From assembly GCA_902470805.1 (NCBI GenBank), contig CABRHX010000002.1, positions 93,840 through 157,839 on the forward strand: DNA of 64,000 nt. The letters run 5' to 3'. A program made the position numbers and the translations under genes. This document shows positions 55,999 through 64,000 of this stretch, in pieces. The notes under the pieces are model-generated. The model searched no databases, was not told where the DNA came from, and worked only from the letters and a program-made list of their open reading frames with translations. The stretch is from an uncultured Collinsella sp. Lineage in GTDB: Bacteria > Actinomycetota > Coriobacteriia > Coriobacteriales > Coriobacteriaceae. The first letter of the stretch is position 1; each line of letters begins with the position of its first letter.

Positions 55999-57147
55999 TC
56001 ATTCCCCCTTCCCGATAACGACGTCATTTCCAACGACGGCCGTATCCTTGGTGGTATCGACAGAGCCGAGCTTCACGCCCTCTTCGACCGTGGAGTTCTC
56101 GCCCAAAATAGCGCGGCAGATGTGCGCGCCGCTCTTAACGTGCGCACCCGGCAGCAGCACGGAATCCTCGACCACAGCGCGCTCCTCGATGATGACATCG
56201 GTCGAAAGGATCGAGTGGCGAGCGGTGCCGTAGATCTTGCAGCCGTTGGAGACCAGGCAGTCATCCAGGCGCCCGTCCGGGCCAATGTAGTGCGGCGGAC
56301 GCGTAGTGATGTTGGACATGATGGGGAAGTTCTTATCAAACAGATCGAACTCGGGGTTGTTGCCCAGCAGGTCCATCGAGGTCTCATGGAAGCTGGCGAT
56401 GGTGCCGACGTCCTTCCAAAAGCCGTGGAACTCGTAGCTGTACAGGCGCTTGCCCTCGCCGAGCAGCTTGGGGATGATGTCCTTGCCAAAGTCGTGGCTC
56501 GAGCGCTGGTCCAAGGCGTCCGCCTCGAGTGCCTCGATCAGCACGTCGGCCGAGAAGATGTAGATGCCCATGGACGCAAGGTTCGAATCGGGCTTCTCGG
56601 GCTTCTCGGTAAACTTGGTGATGCGGCCGTCCTCGGGGTCGGTGGTCAGGATGCCAAAGCGGCTGGCCTCCTCCCACGGCACGGGCATAACGCTCACCGT
56701 GAGGTCGGCGTTGTTCTCAATGTGCGTCTTGAGCATCTTGCGGTAGTCCATGCGATACAGGTGATCGCCCGAAAGGATCAGGACGTACTTGGGGTCGTTG
56801 GCCTTGATGTAGTCGAGGTTCTGCGTAATGGCGTCGGCCGTGCCCGCATACCAGGCACCACCGGTCTGCGTCTCGTACGGCGGCAGGATCGACACGCCGC
56901 CGTCGCGGCTGTCCAGATCCCAAGCCTCGCCGGAGCCCACATAGGCATGCAGCAGGTAGGGACGATACTGCGTCAGAACGCCCACCGTGTCGATGCCCGA
57001 GTTGGAGCAGTTGGAGAGCGAAAAGTCGATAATGCGGAACTTGCCACCAAAGCTAACCGCCGGCTTAGCGATCTTTTGGGTGAGTGCCCCCAATCGGCTG
57101 CCCTGTCCTCCTGCGAGGAGCATCGCGATGCATTCTTTCTTACTCAT
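55999..57147 (-). CDS. glgC: Glucose-1-phosphate adenylyltransferase catalytic subunit
   Basis: 382 residues. MLLAGGQGSRLGALTQKIAK is the nucleotide and catalytic loop; SGDHLYRMDYRKML, VTEKPEKP-type sugar-binding blocks (FTEKPEKPDSNLASMGIYIF) and a beta-helix C-terminus follow. It makes ADP-glucose, the donor for GlgA. SD GGAGAAA precedes the ATG. It is followed at once by glgD. Confidence 0.96.
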   Translation of the reverse strand: MSKKECIAMLLAGGQGSRLGALTQKIAKPAVSFGGKFRIIDFSLSNCSNSGIDTVGVLTQYRPYLLHAYVGSGEAWDLDSRDGGVSILPPYETQTGGAWYAGTADAITQNLDYIKANDPKYVLILSGDHLYRMDYRKMLKTHIENNADLTVSVMPVPWEEASRFGILTTDPEDGRITKFTEKPEKPDSNLASMGIYIFSADVLIEALEADALDQRSSHDFGKDIIPKLLGEGKRLYSYEFHGFWKDVGTIASFHETSMDLLGNNPEFDLFDKNFPIMSNITTRPPHYIGPDGRLDDCLVSNGCKIYGTARHSILSTDVIIEERAVVEDSVLLPGAHVKSGAHICRAILGENSTVEEGVKLGSVDTTKDTAVVGNDVVIGKGE

Positions 57148-57187
57148 CGATTTCTCCTTCTGTCATCGATGTTCTTAAACCCATTAG

Positions 57188-57218
57188 CGACGGGCGCGGC
57201 GCTCGGTCGCGCCCGTCG
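57188..57218 (-). repeat. Hairpin between glgP and glgC
   Basis: CGACGGGCGCG and its complement form a perfect 11-bp stem around 9 nt. No T-run follows on the minus strand, so it probably modulates rather than ends the transcript. Confidence 0.65.
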
Positions 57219-57255
57219 AGTAATGCCGTGCTGGCATAAGGAGGCTTGCGCGCCT

Positions 57256-59682
57256 TTATGCGTGCCAAATCTCGTCGCGGTACTCGCGAATGGTGCGGTC
57301 GCTCGAGAACCAACCGGAGGAGGCGGTGTTGAGCAGCGCCTTGCGGTTCCAAGTCTCCTGGTCGCCGTAGCTGTTCGTGAGCTTCTCCCATGCATCCACG
57401 TAGCTGCGGAAATCGGCCATGACCAGATCGGGGTCGTTGTTGTTCATGAGCTCGTTGTAGATGCTCTCGAAGTTGCCCGAAAGACCCGCAAAGGTGTTGT
57501 CCTTGAGCTCGTCCATCACGCGGCCCAGACGCTCGCGATCGTTGTTGAGCGTATCCCACGCAAAGTAGCTGTTGGATGCCCAGAGCTGCTCGACCTCGGG
57601 AGCGGTCAGGCCAAAGATGGCTTCGTTCTCGCGGCCGGCCAGGTCGGCGATCTCGATGTTGGCGCCGTCGAGGGTGCCCAGCGTAATGGCGCCGTTCATC
57701 ATGAGCTTCATGTTGGACGTGCCCGAGGCCTCCTTACCGGCCGTGGAGATCTGCTCCGAGATCTCGGCGGCGGGGTAGATGAGCTGGGCGTTGCTCACGC
57801 GGAAGTTGGGGATAAAGCAGACCTTCATGACCTCGTTGACGCGGGCGTCGTTATTGATGACCTCGGCAACGGAGTTAATGAGACGGATGGTCTCCTTGGC
57901 AAAGGTGTAGCTCGAGGCAGCCTTGCCGCTAAAGATGAAGGTCGTCGGCGTCACGTGGAAGTTGGGATCGGCGATGCGACGGTTGTAGATGTCCATCACC
58001 TTCATGATGTTCATGAGCTGGCGCTTGTAGGCATGGAAGCGCTTAACCTGAACATCGAAGACGGTGTTGGGGTCAATGACTAGACCGGTCTCGGCCTTAA
58101 CGTAGGCGGCCAGGCGCTCCTTGTTGGCGCGCTTTGAGGCACCCACGGCCTTGAGGAACTCGGAGTCGTTCTGGAACTCCTTGAGCTTCTCCAGCTCAAA
58201 GGCGTCCTTGAGCCAGCCATCGCCAATGGCCTCGGTGACCAGCTTGGCGTAGGTGGGGTTGGCCTCGGCAAAGAAGCGACGGTGCGAAATGCCGTTGGTC
58301 TTGTTGTTGAACTTCTCGGGCGTCAGGGCATAGAAGTCCTTGAGCACGATGTTCTTGATGATGTCGGAGTGAATCTTTGCCACGCCGTTGACGCTGTGGC
58401 TGCAGATCACGGACAGGTTGGCCATGCGAATCTCGCCGTCCCACAGGATGGCGGTCTGGCGCAGACGCTCCTGCCAGCCCTCCTGCGTGGTGTCGAACGA
58501 CTCGTGCCAACGACGGCTGATCTCGTCGATAATCTGGTACACGCGGGGGAGGAGCTTGGAGAACGTGCCGATGGGCCACTTCTCCAGAGCCTCGGGCAGG
58601 ATGGTGTGGTTGGTGTAGCTCACGACCTGGGTCACGATGTTCCAGGCGTCGTCCCACTCGAGCTTCTTCTCGTCGATGAGGATGCGCATGAGCTCGGGGC
58701 CGCACATGGCGGGGTGGGTGTCGTTGGTGTGGATGGCCACAAACTGCGGCAGCAGCTCCCAGTTCTCGCCGTGCTCCTTCTCAAAGGTGTCGAGCAGACT
58801 GTAGATGCCGGCCGATACAAACAGGTACTCCTGCTTCAGGCGCAGCAGACGGCCGTGCTCGCCGGCGTCGTTGGGGTAGAGGATGGCGCTGATGGCCTCG
58901 GCCTCGGCGCGCTCGGCGTCAGCAAGGGCATAGTCGCCGCGGTTGAAGGCCTCCAGATCGAAGTGCTCCTCGACCGGCTCGGCGGCCCAGACGCGCAGCT
59001 TGTTGACGGTCTCGCCGGCATAGCCCACGACAGGGATGTCGTAGGGAACAGCCAGGATATCCTGCGTGTCCACCGTGCGGTAGAACGTGCGGCCGTCCTC
59101 CTCAAAGCCCTCAACACGACCGCCAAACTTGATGGTCACGGCCTTGTCCTGACGACGCACCTCCCAGGGATAGCCGTGCGTGAGCCACTCGTCGGTAGCC
59201 TCGACCTGGCTGCCGTTAACGATCTCTTGCTTAAACAGGCCGTAGCGGTAGCGCATGCCGTTGCCGTAGCCGGCAATGCCCTCGGCTGCCATGGAATCCA
59301 GGAAGCATGCGGCCAGACGGCCCAGGCCACCGTTTCCCAGTGCCGGATCGGGCTCCTGGTTCTCGATGACGGACAGGTCAAAGCCCATGTCGTCGAGCGC
59401 CTCGGCGACCATGTCGCGCACGCCAAAGTTGAGCAGGTAGTTGTCGAGCAGGCGGCCGATCAAAAACTCGATCGAGAAGTAGTACACGCGCTTCTTGCCC
59501 TCGGACGCCGCACGGGCGTCGCTGGTGGTTGCGACGGTGCGCGCCTTCTCGGCCACGAGCTTGGCCAGGGCGTTAAAGCGATCGAGGTCGCTGGCGGCCT
59601 CGACGCTCTTGCCGCTGATGCTCATGACGGCATCGCGATAGAGCTCGGTAAACTCCTGCTTGTTGTCGAAGATCTTATTCAT
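57256..59682 (-). CDS. glgP: Glycogen/maltodextrin phosphorylase
   Basis: 808 residues, standard for GT35 phosphorylases. RVYYFSIEFLIGRLLDNYLL, the glycine loop PDPALGNGGLGRLAACFLD, and the PLP-lysine motif EASGTSNMKLMMNGAITLGT are intact. It releases glucose 1-phosphate from glycogen. It lies between glgB and glgC in the operon, so synthesis and breakdown enzymes are made together. A GTTCC/GGAAC pairing surrounds its ribosome site. Confidence 0.97.
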   Translation of the reverse strand: MNKIFDNKQEFTELYRDAVMSISGKSVEAASDLDRFNALAKLVAEKARTVATTSDARAASEGKKRVYYFSIEFLIGRLLDNYLLNFGVRDMVAEALDDMGFDLSVIENQEPDPALGNGGLGRLAACFLDSMAAEGIAGYGNGMRYRYGLFKQEIVNGSQVEATDEWLTHGYPWEVRRQDKAVTIKFGGRVEGFEEDGRTFYRTVDTQDILAVPYDIPVVGYAGETVNKLRVWAAEPVEEHFDLEAFNRGDYALADAERAEAEAISAILYPNDAGEHGRLLRLKQEYLFVSAGIYSLLDTFEKEHGENWELLPQFVAIHTNDTHPAMCGPELMRILIDEKKLEWDDAWNIVTQVVSYTNHTILPEALEKWPIGTFSKLLPRVYQIIDEISRRWHESFDTTQEGWQERLRQTAILWDGEIRMANLSVICSHSVNGVAKIHSDIIKNIVLKDFYALTPEKFNNKTNGISHRRFFAEANPTYAKLVTEAIGDGWLKDAFELEKLKEFQNDSEFLKAVGASKRANKERLAAYVKAETGLVIDPNTVFDVQVKRFHAYKRQLMNIMKVMDIYNRRIADPNFHVTPTTFIFSGKAASSYTFAKETIRLINSVAEVINNDARVNEVMKVCFIPNFRVSNAQLIYPAAEISEQISTAGKEASGTSNMKLMMNGAITLGTLDGANIEIADLAGRENEAIFGLTAPEVEQLWASNSYFAWDTLNNDRERLGRVMDELKDNTFAGLSGNFESIYNELMNNNDPDLVMADFRSYVDAWEKLTNSYGDQETWNRKALLNTASSGWFSSDRTIREYRDEIWHA

Positions 59683-59776
59683 ACGTTCCTTTCCCCCGGG
59701 GATGTTTCTCCCGGAACGGTTATGACATGTATCCTACGCCCCCGCGGGGCGGGTAATTACAGTGGTAACGCCTTTG

Positions 59777-62023
59777 TTACGCTTTCTTGGCAGGAGCCTT
59801 AACAGCAGCTGCCTTGGCCTTGGGAGCAGCCTTTTTTATGGCCGCCTTCTTGGCCGTGGCGGACTTGGCCGAAGCCTTGGCAGCGGGCTTGTCAGCCTTC
59901 GCCTTGGCCGGAGCCTTCTTGGCAGCCGCAGGCTTGGGCTTCACCGAGGACGTGCGCTTCTTGGGCGCAGCCTTGGGCTCCTTAACCACGGGCGGCTTAT
60001 AGCTGCTGGGGCCGCGGCGCTTAAGCACCACACCTGCCAGGCCGGGCACCTTAATCTCGATGGAGTCCATCTGCCCGTTCCAGGGATAGGGCTCGCTCGA
60101 GCAGGTGTAGGGCTCCTCGCCGGCGTATCCGCTGCCGCCAAACTCGGGACGGTCGGAATCGAAGATGACCTCCCAGTCACCCTCGCGCGGCACGCCCACG
60201 CGGAAGCTCTCGTAGCTTGCCGGGTCAAAGTTGATCAGGATCACCAGGTCGTCATCGACGTCCTCGCCCTGACGCACAAAGCTCACGATGGACTGCTTGG
60301 AGTTGTCTGCGTCGATCCAAGTGAAGCCGTCGTCGGTGTAGCCGCGCTCGTACAGGGCGGGCTCGGCGGTGTAAAGGTGGTTAAGCGCCTTGATAAACGC
60401 CTGATGATGCCTGTGGGTCTCGTACTCCTCGGTCAGGAACCATTGGATGGACTCGTAGTAGCGCCACTCAATAAACTGGCCGATCTCGTTGCCCATAAAG
60501 TTGAGCTTGGCACCGGGGTGCGTCATTTGATAGAAAGCCAGCGTGCGCAGGCCGGCAAACTGGCGCCACCAGTCGCCCGGCATGCGGCCGATCAGCGAGC
60601 ACTTGCCGTGCACGACCTCGTCGTGGCTCAGCGGGCAAATGAAGTTCTCGGTAAAGGCGTACATGATGGAGAATGTGAGCAGCCCGTGGTTGCCGGGGCG
60701 CCACGGAAAATCGGTCTGCATGTAGTGCAGGGTGTCGTTCATCCAGCCCATGTCCCACTTGTAGTGGAAGCCCAGGCCGCCGTCCTGCGGCGGATAGGTC
60801 ACGAGCGGCCACGCGGTGGACTCCTCGGCCATCATCATCACGTCGGGGAAGTGGGCCTCCACGGCGCAGTTGACCTGGCGGATAAACGCGCTGGCGTCCA
60901 GGTCCTCCTCGGTACCGTACTTGTTGAACTTCTTTTGGCCGGGATCGTCGATGCCAAAGTTGAGGTACAGCATGCTGGACACGCCGTCCATGCGAATGCC
61001 GTCCACGTGGAAGTTCTCGAGCCAGTACAGCACGTTGGAGACCAGGAAGGAGCGGACCTCGCCACGGGCGAAGTCGAACTTATGCGTGCCCCAGTTGGGG
61101 TGAATCTCGTGCTCAAACAGCATGTGGCCGTTAAAGGTGGCAAGGCCGTGGGAGTCGGCGCAAAAACCGCCGGGCACCCAGTCCATGATCACACCGATGC
61201 CCGCCTCGTGGCACGCATCGATAAAGTGCATGAGCTGCTGCGGGTTGCCGTAGCGCGACGTGGCGGCGTAATAGCCGGTCGTCTGGTAGCCCCAGGAGCC
61301 ATCGAAGGGATGCTCCATAAGCGGCATGACCTCGATATGCGTGTAGCCCATGTCGCGCACGTAGTCCACGAGCTCCACCGACAGGTCGTCGTAGGTGTAG
61401 AACTCGCCGCGCTGCGCGGGGAAGGGATCCATGGGTCCGGGGTAGTTGCCGTACTCGTCGGGCTCGCCCTGCGGCGCGTCGCCGTGGCGCTTCCACGAGC
61501 CAATATGCACCTCATAGATGTTGAGCGGCTGCGACATATGGTTGTGGCCGGCGCGGCGCTTGAGCCACGCGGCGTCGTTCCACTTGTAGCCATCGAGGGT
61601 CCACAGCACGCTCGCGGTACCCGGAGGGCACTCGGCCTTAAAGGCATACGGATCGGCCTTGTAGAGCTTTTCGCCCTCGTTGGTTTCGATGAGGTACTTA
61701 TAGAGCTGGCCCTGCTCGGCGCCAGGAATAAAGCCTTCCCAAATAGCGCTCGTATGCACGGGCACCAGCGGGTTGGCTTCCTCATCCCAGTCGTTAAATT
61801 CGCCAATGACATGGACGCTCTTTACGTCGGGGGCCCAAACGCAAAAACGCCAGCCGCGCGTACGGTTCTGCGTGTCGGGGTGCGCGCCCATCTTTTCCCA
61901 GCTGCGCTCCCACATTCCAATGCCAAACAGGTAGACATCGTCCTTGGAGAGCTCCGGTGCGTGCGGAGCCGGTTTGCGGGTTGCGGGCTTTTTAGCCGTT
62001 GGCTTTAGCTTTGTATCGCTCAC
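59777..62023 (-). CDS. glgB: 1,4-alpha-glucan branching enzyme with basic Lys/Ala-rich ends
   Basis: About 748 residues. An N-terminal extension (PTAKKPATRKPAPHAPELSK) precedes the CBM48 domain and the GH13 barrel. Catalytic motifs: nucleophile in DGIRMDGVSSMLYLNF, acid in MMAEESTAWP and PLSHDEVVHGKCS. The C-terminal beta domain is followed by about 80 residues of low complexity (VKPKPAAAKKAPAKAKADKP, ending VKAPAKKA). GlgB makes alpha-1,6 branches. The GTG at 62023 is chosen because GGGAT lies upstream; ATGs at 62035 and 62038 are in frame but lack a site. It is first in the operon. Confidence 0.93.
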   Translation of the reverse strand: MSDTKLKPTAKKPATRKPAPHAPELSKDDVYLFGIGMWERSWEKMGAHPDTQNRTRGWRFCVWAPDVKSVHVIGEFNDWDEEANPLVPVHTSAIWEGFIPGAEQGQLYKYLIETNEGEKLYKADPYAFKAECPPGTASVLWTLDGYKWNDAAWLKRRAGHNHMSQPLNIYEVHIGSWKRHGDAPQGEPDEYGNYPGPMDPFPAQRGEFYTYDDLSVELVDYVRDMGYTHIEVMPLMEHPFDGSWGYQTTGYYAATSRYGNPQQLMHFIDACHEAGIGVIMDWVPGGFCADSHGLATFNGHMLFEHEIHPNWGTHKFDFARGEVRSFLVSNVLYWLENFHVDGIRMDGVSSMLYLNFGIDDPGQKKFNKYGTEEDLDASAFIRQVNCAVEAHFPDVMMMAEESTAWPLVTYPPQDGGLGFHYKWDMGWMNDTLHYMQTDFPWRPGNHGLLTFSIMYAFTENFICPLSHDEVVHGKCSLIGRMPGDWWRQFAGLRTLAFYQMTHPGAKLNFMGNEIGQFIEWRYYESIQWFLTEEYETHRHHQAFIKALNHLYTAEPALYERGYTDDGFTWIDADNSKQSIVSFVRQGEDVDDDLVILINFDPASYESFRVGVPREGDWEVIFDSDRPEFGGSGYAGEEPYTCSSEPYPWNGQMDSIEIKVPGLAGVVLKRRGPSSYKPPVVKEPKAAPKKRTSSVKPKPAAAKKAPAKAKADKPAAKASAKSATAKKAAIKKAAPKAKAAAVKAPAKKA

Positions 62024-62259
62024 GTTTGATCCCATCATGACGCGGCAGCGTGTTGCCTTGGTGACTAGATGCGAAAGGTCCAGGGCTGCACGAATCGAAG
62101 GGACGGCGATAGTTCTATGATTCGTTCCACCTCGCGTGCTCGGTGGAACTTTCGGCAGAAACTACCATAACACCTGTGCGTTAGTTTTATGGACGAAAGC
62201 GGATTTGCGGGGGCGTTTAATCGGTAAGCGACATGTTTATACCACTGGCAGAATTGCCG

Positions 62260-62285
62260 TGGTAAAACTCTTGACAGTTTTACCA
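62260..62285. promoter_or_regulatory. Palindromic operator-like site overlapping a TTGACA box
   Basis: TGGTAAAACT and AGTTTTACCA are 10-nt inverted repeats around 6 nt. A perfect -35 hexamer TTGACA (62271-62276) lies inside, oriented toward the HAD gene; the -10 region near 62294 is poor. The half-site is the same as in the nearby LacI-type palindrome. Confidence 0.55.
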
Positions 62286-62316
62286 ATTAGGGTTTCAAAA
62301 TTGTTAGGCTTACGTT

Positions 62317-62334
62317 TGGTAAAACGTTTTTAGC
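62317..62334. promoter_or_regulatory. LacI-type operator-like site between glgB and the HAD gene
   Basis: TGGTAAAACGTTTT matches the first 14 positions of the ideal palindrome TGGTAAAACGTTTTACCA; the last four differ. A TTTACCA half-site follows at 62341. The rest of the 330-bp gap (62039-62369) holds a GTTCCACC/GGTGGAAC hairpin near 62124-62149 in the glgB leader. Confidence 0.45.
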
Positions 62335-62369
62335 AGGTTGTTTACCATTTGACATCGAAAGGTTCGTTT

Positions 62370-63059
62370 ATGTCCCATACCGCCGCTCCCAAGGTTGCTT
62401 TTATTTTCGATTGCGACGGCACACTGGTTAATAGCACCCCCGTTTGGGCCTATGCCCAGCCCGAGTTATTGCACCGTCACTGGATTGACGTGACCGTGGA
62501 TGACTTTGCCCAATTTGAGCACCTGTCGCTGGAGGACGAGTGCCAGGCCTACCACGACACGTGGGGCATTGGCACGAATGGCGAAGAGTTGTATCGCGAA
62601 CTGAGCGATATCCTGATCGATGGGTACTCCAAGGTGCCGCCGCGCGACGGGCTCCTGGCATTTTTGAAGCAGGCGCAGGAGGCCGGTATTGCCATGTGCG
62701 TTGCCACGTCCACGCCGGCCGAGCTGGTGCAGTCCGCGCTCGCCGGTGCCGGGCTCGACGCTTACATGGAGTTTGTGACCACCACGGGTGAGGCGGGACG
62801 CTCCAAGCAGTTCCCCGACGTATACGAGCTGGCGCTGCGCCGCCTGGAGGAGCGCCATGGGCACAAGTTTGAGCGCGCTTGGGTGTTTGAGGACGCCGTC
62901 TTTGGCCTAAAGAGCTCTGGCTCCGCCGGCTTTAAGCGCGTGGGCATCTTTGACCCGCACGGCCGCATGAAGCGCGACGACGTGCGCGACAACTGCGATA
63001 TCTTTATTGACAGCTATGAGGACCTGGATCTGGCCCGCGTGCTTTCGTTTGAGGGATAG
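62370..63059 (+). CDS. HAD-superfamily phosphatase (beta-phosphoglucomutase-like)
   Basis: 229 residues. Motif I is FIFDCDGTLVNSTPVWAY, motif II is CVATSTPAELVQSAL, the Lys region is GRSKQFPDVYELAL and motif III/IV is AWVFEDAVFGLKSSGSAGF. The helical cap after motif I places it in the subclass with beta-phosphoglucomutases and small phosphate-ester phosphatases. Substrate unknown; the location beside glgB and shared operator-like sites suggest a sugar phosphate. ATG 62370 has GAAAGG 7 nt upstream. Confidence 0.85.
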   Translation: MSHTAAPKVAFIFDCDGTLVNSTPVWAYAQPELLHRHWIDVTVDDFAQFEHLSLEDECQAYHDTWGIGTNGEELYRELSDILIDGYSKVPPRDGLLAFLKQAQEAGIAMCVATSTPAELVQSALAGAGLDAYMEFVTTTGEAGRSKQFPDVYELALRRLEERHGHKFERAWVFEDAVFGLKSSGSAGFKRVGIFDPHGRMKRDDVRDNCDIFIDSYEDLDLARVLSFEG

Positions 63060-63068
63060 GCGAGGGCT

Positions 63069-63710
63069 GTGGCTTGCAAGGTATTAGTGGTGTGCGGCTC
63101 GCCCGTGGTGGCGAGCACGGATCTGTTGCGTAGGCTAGCGGGGGAGTGCGATTGCGTTGTCGCCGTGGACCGTGGGCTCGACGCACTGCTGGGCGCTGGC
63201 CTGGGCTGTGACGTATATGTGGGGGATGCCGACACGGTGAGCGATGCGGGTCGCGCGTTGGTCGATGCCGCCACCGACTTTGAAGTTGAGCGCCACGACC
63301 CGTACAAGGACTATACCGATCTGGCGCTGGCGCTCGATTCCGTCCGTCGTCGTTGGCCCGGTGCTGAAGTAGTTGCAACCTGCGCCACCGGCGGGCGCCC
63401 CGACATGTCCTTGTCTGTGTTAGGGCTACTGGCAGGCTATGTGGACGCCCCCGTCTGGATCGCCGAGGACGAAACCACGGCCCGCATCCTGCGCGGAGGC
63501 GAATCCTGGATCATCGAAGGCCACGAGGGCAGCACCTTTTCCATTATCGCCGTTGCCCCTGGAACAGTAGTAAGCGAACACGGCCTAGAGTGGGAGCTAG
63601 ACCACACCCCCCTGGGCCTGCTGGCCGACACGGGCATTAGCAACGTCGTCAGGTCAACAGCCACGATCCAAGTCCACACCGGCACCGCCATCGCTTACCT
63701 CTACAAGTAA
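63069..63710 (+). CDS. Thiamine pyrophosphokinase
   Basis: 213 residues. The family motifs appear in order: VYVGDADTV (metal-binding GDxD), HDPYKDYTDLALALD and CATGGRPDMSLSVLGLL; the C-terminal beta-sandwich (about 125-213) holds the thiamine site ending IQVHTGTAIAYLY. It makes thiamine diphosphate from thiamine and ATP. The GTG start at 63069 lies 9 nt after the HAD gene stop, so the two are likely co-transcribed. Confidence 0.88.
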   Translation: MACKVLVVCGSPVVASTDLLRRLAGECDCVVAVDRGLDALLGAGLGCDVYVGDADTVSDAGRALVDAATDFEVERHDPYKDYTDLALALDSVRRRWPGAEVVATCATGGRPDMSLSVLGLLAGYVDAPVWIAEDETTARILRGGESWIIEGHEGSTFSIIAVAPGTVVSEHGLEWELDHTPLGLLADTGISNVVRSTATIQVHTGTAIAYLYK

Positions 63711-63734
63711 AATCTATCACATCAGGGTTTTATC

Positions 63735-63787
63735 GGGACGGCGGGCAGAAATAAGCGCTCGAAGAGTGATTATTTCTGCCCCGTCCC
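63735..63787. repeat. Palindrome after thiamine pyrophosphokinase
   Basis: GGGACGGCGGGCAGAAATAA pairs with TTATTTCTGCCCCGTCCC with a 2-nt bulge around a 15-nt loop. No T-run follows directly. It may be a terminator remnant or another palindromic repeat like those elsewhere in the window. Confidence 0.65.
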
Positions 63788-63868
63788 AGGAAAACCCGTA
63801 AGTGCGGGTTGATTTCCGATCTCAGCCGAACACATTGAGCAAATAGGCCATTCCCGCAGTTAGCCGAA

Positions 63869-63903
63869 CGCCCCCGCGGCCCCTCCTGGGGTCCGGGGGC
63901 GCC
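63869..63903. other. GC-rich hairpin in the unassigned 3' end of the window
   Basis: CGCCCCCG pairs with CGGGGGCG around a region that itself can form CCCC/GGGG pairs; GCCGTTTT follows on the plus strand. The final 210 bases also contain a small AACCCG/CGGGTT hairpin at 63792-63809. I see no gene I can support here; a structured leader of a gene beyond the window is possible. Confidence 0.35.
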
Positions 63904-64000
63904 GTTTTCCCAGTTGATGGAACGGTGGAGATGTGTTTCGATAGATCCGGTGGCCATGCTCCGCCCGCCGCCCGGCACCTCTTCCCAGACTCAGCCGGAC

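Noticed and set aside
55975..58083. 702-codon plus-strand frame opposite glgC and glgP
   Set aside because: Antisense shadow spanning two real genes and their gap.
59762..62008. 748-codon plus-strand frame opposite glgB
   Set aside because: Antisense shadow; the branching-enzyme active-site motifs are on the minus strand.
63730..63978. 82-codon minus-strand frame at the right edge
   Set aside because: Covers the palindrome and GC hairpin, has no ribosome site and no recognisable domain.

Overview
The window reads as chromosome of a high-GC, Gram-positive anaerobic gut actinobacterium of the class Coriobacteriia. Collinsella is my best guess, inferred from overall gene style and content rather than from a database search. 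Supporting features are lipoproteins without an outer-membrane system, an oxygen-independent (cbi-type) cobalamin pathway, a PTS with two 1-phosphofructokinase paralogues, an Fe-S single-chain L-serine dehydratase and a complete ADP-glucose glycogen operon.

Layout. 0-5 kb: end of a fructose-type EIIA, then ptsH, ptsI and two tandem 1-phosphofructokinase-family genes (PTS and sugar phosphate entry). 5.1-9.05 kb: CCA-adding enzyme, two identical tRNA-Glu(CTC) genes, a flippase-like membrane protein and a TetR regulator. 9.05-30.95 kb: a visibly more GC-rich cobalamin island. Its left arm (minus strand) holds a cobalamin riboswitch, an exported lipoprotein-type CbiK, a small lipoprotein and a BtuFCD-like importer. 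Its right arm (plus strand) is a tightly overlapping operon cbiF-cbiD-[cbiL remnant]-cbiG-cbiH-cbiET-cbiA-cobT-cobU-cobS-(cobU-like/cobC fusion)-cbiB-cobD-cbiP-cobO-cbiC-cbiJ. The island is bounded on the left by an IS3-type transposase remnant and on the right by a probable IS21 IstA remnant. The only copy of cbiL here has lost its centre, so the de novo pathway in this window looks broken at C20 methylation.

31-36.3 kb: a MacAB-like efflux operon and a membrane-anchored L,D-transpeptidase. 36.4-39.7 kb: L-serine dehydratase and metK. 40-47.2 kb: gltX, then priA-def-fmt-rsmB. 47.4-48.35 kb: an AT-rich foreign-looking gene split by one in-frame amber codon. 48.4-62 kb: a small zinc-ribbon protein, a GH13-GH77 fusion, then glgA, glgD, glgC, glgP and glgB, transcribed right to left from glgB. 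62.3-63.7 kb: a HAD phosphatase and thiamine pyrophosphokinase.

The most unusual signals outside ordinary genes are long intergenic palindromes in most of the larger gaps. Two of them (495-554 and 38159-38218) share a 60-nt core whose inner 8-bp stem has changed at three positions with full compensation, the pattern expected of a conserved folded element. Two others (30947 and 47213) form a second family. On the protein side, glycogen synthase and branching enzyme both carry long Lys/Ala/Pro/Thr-rich tails resembling histone H1.
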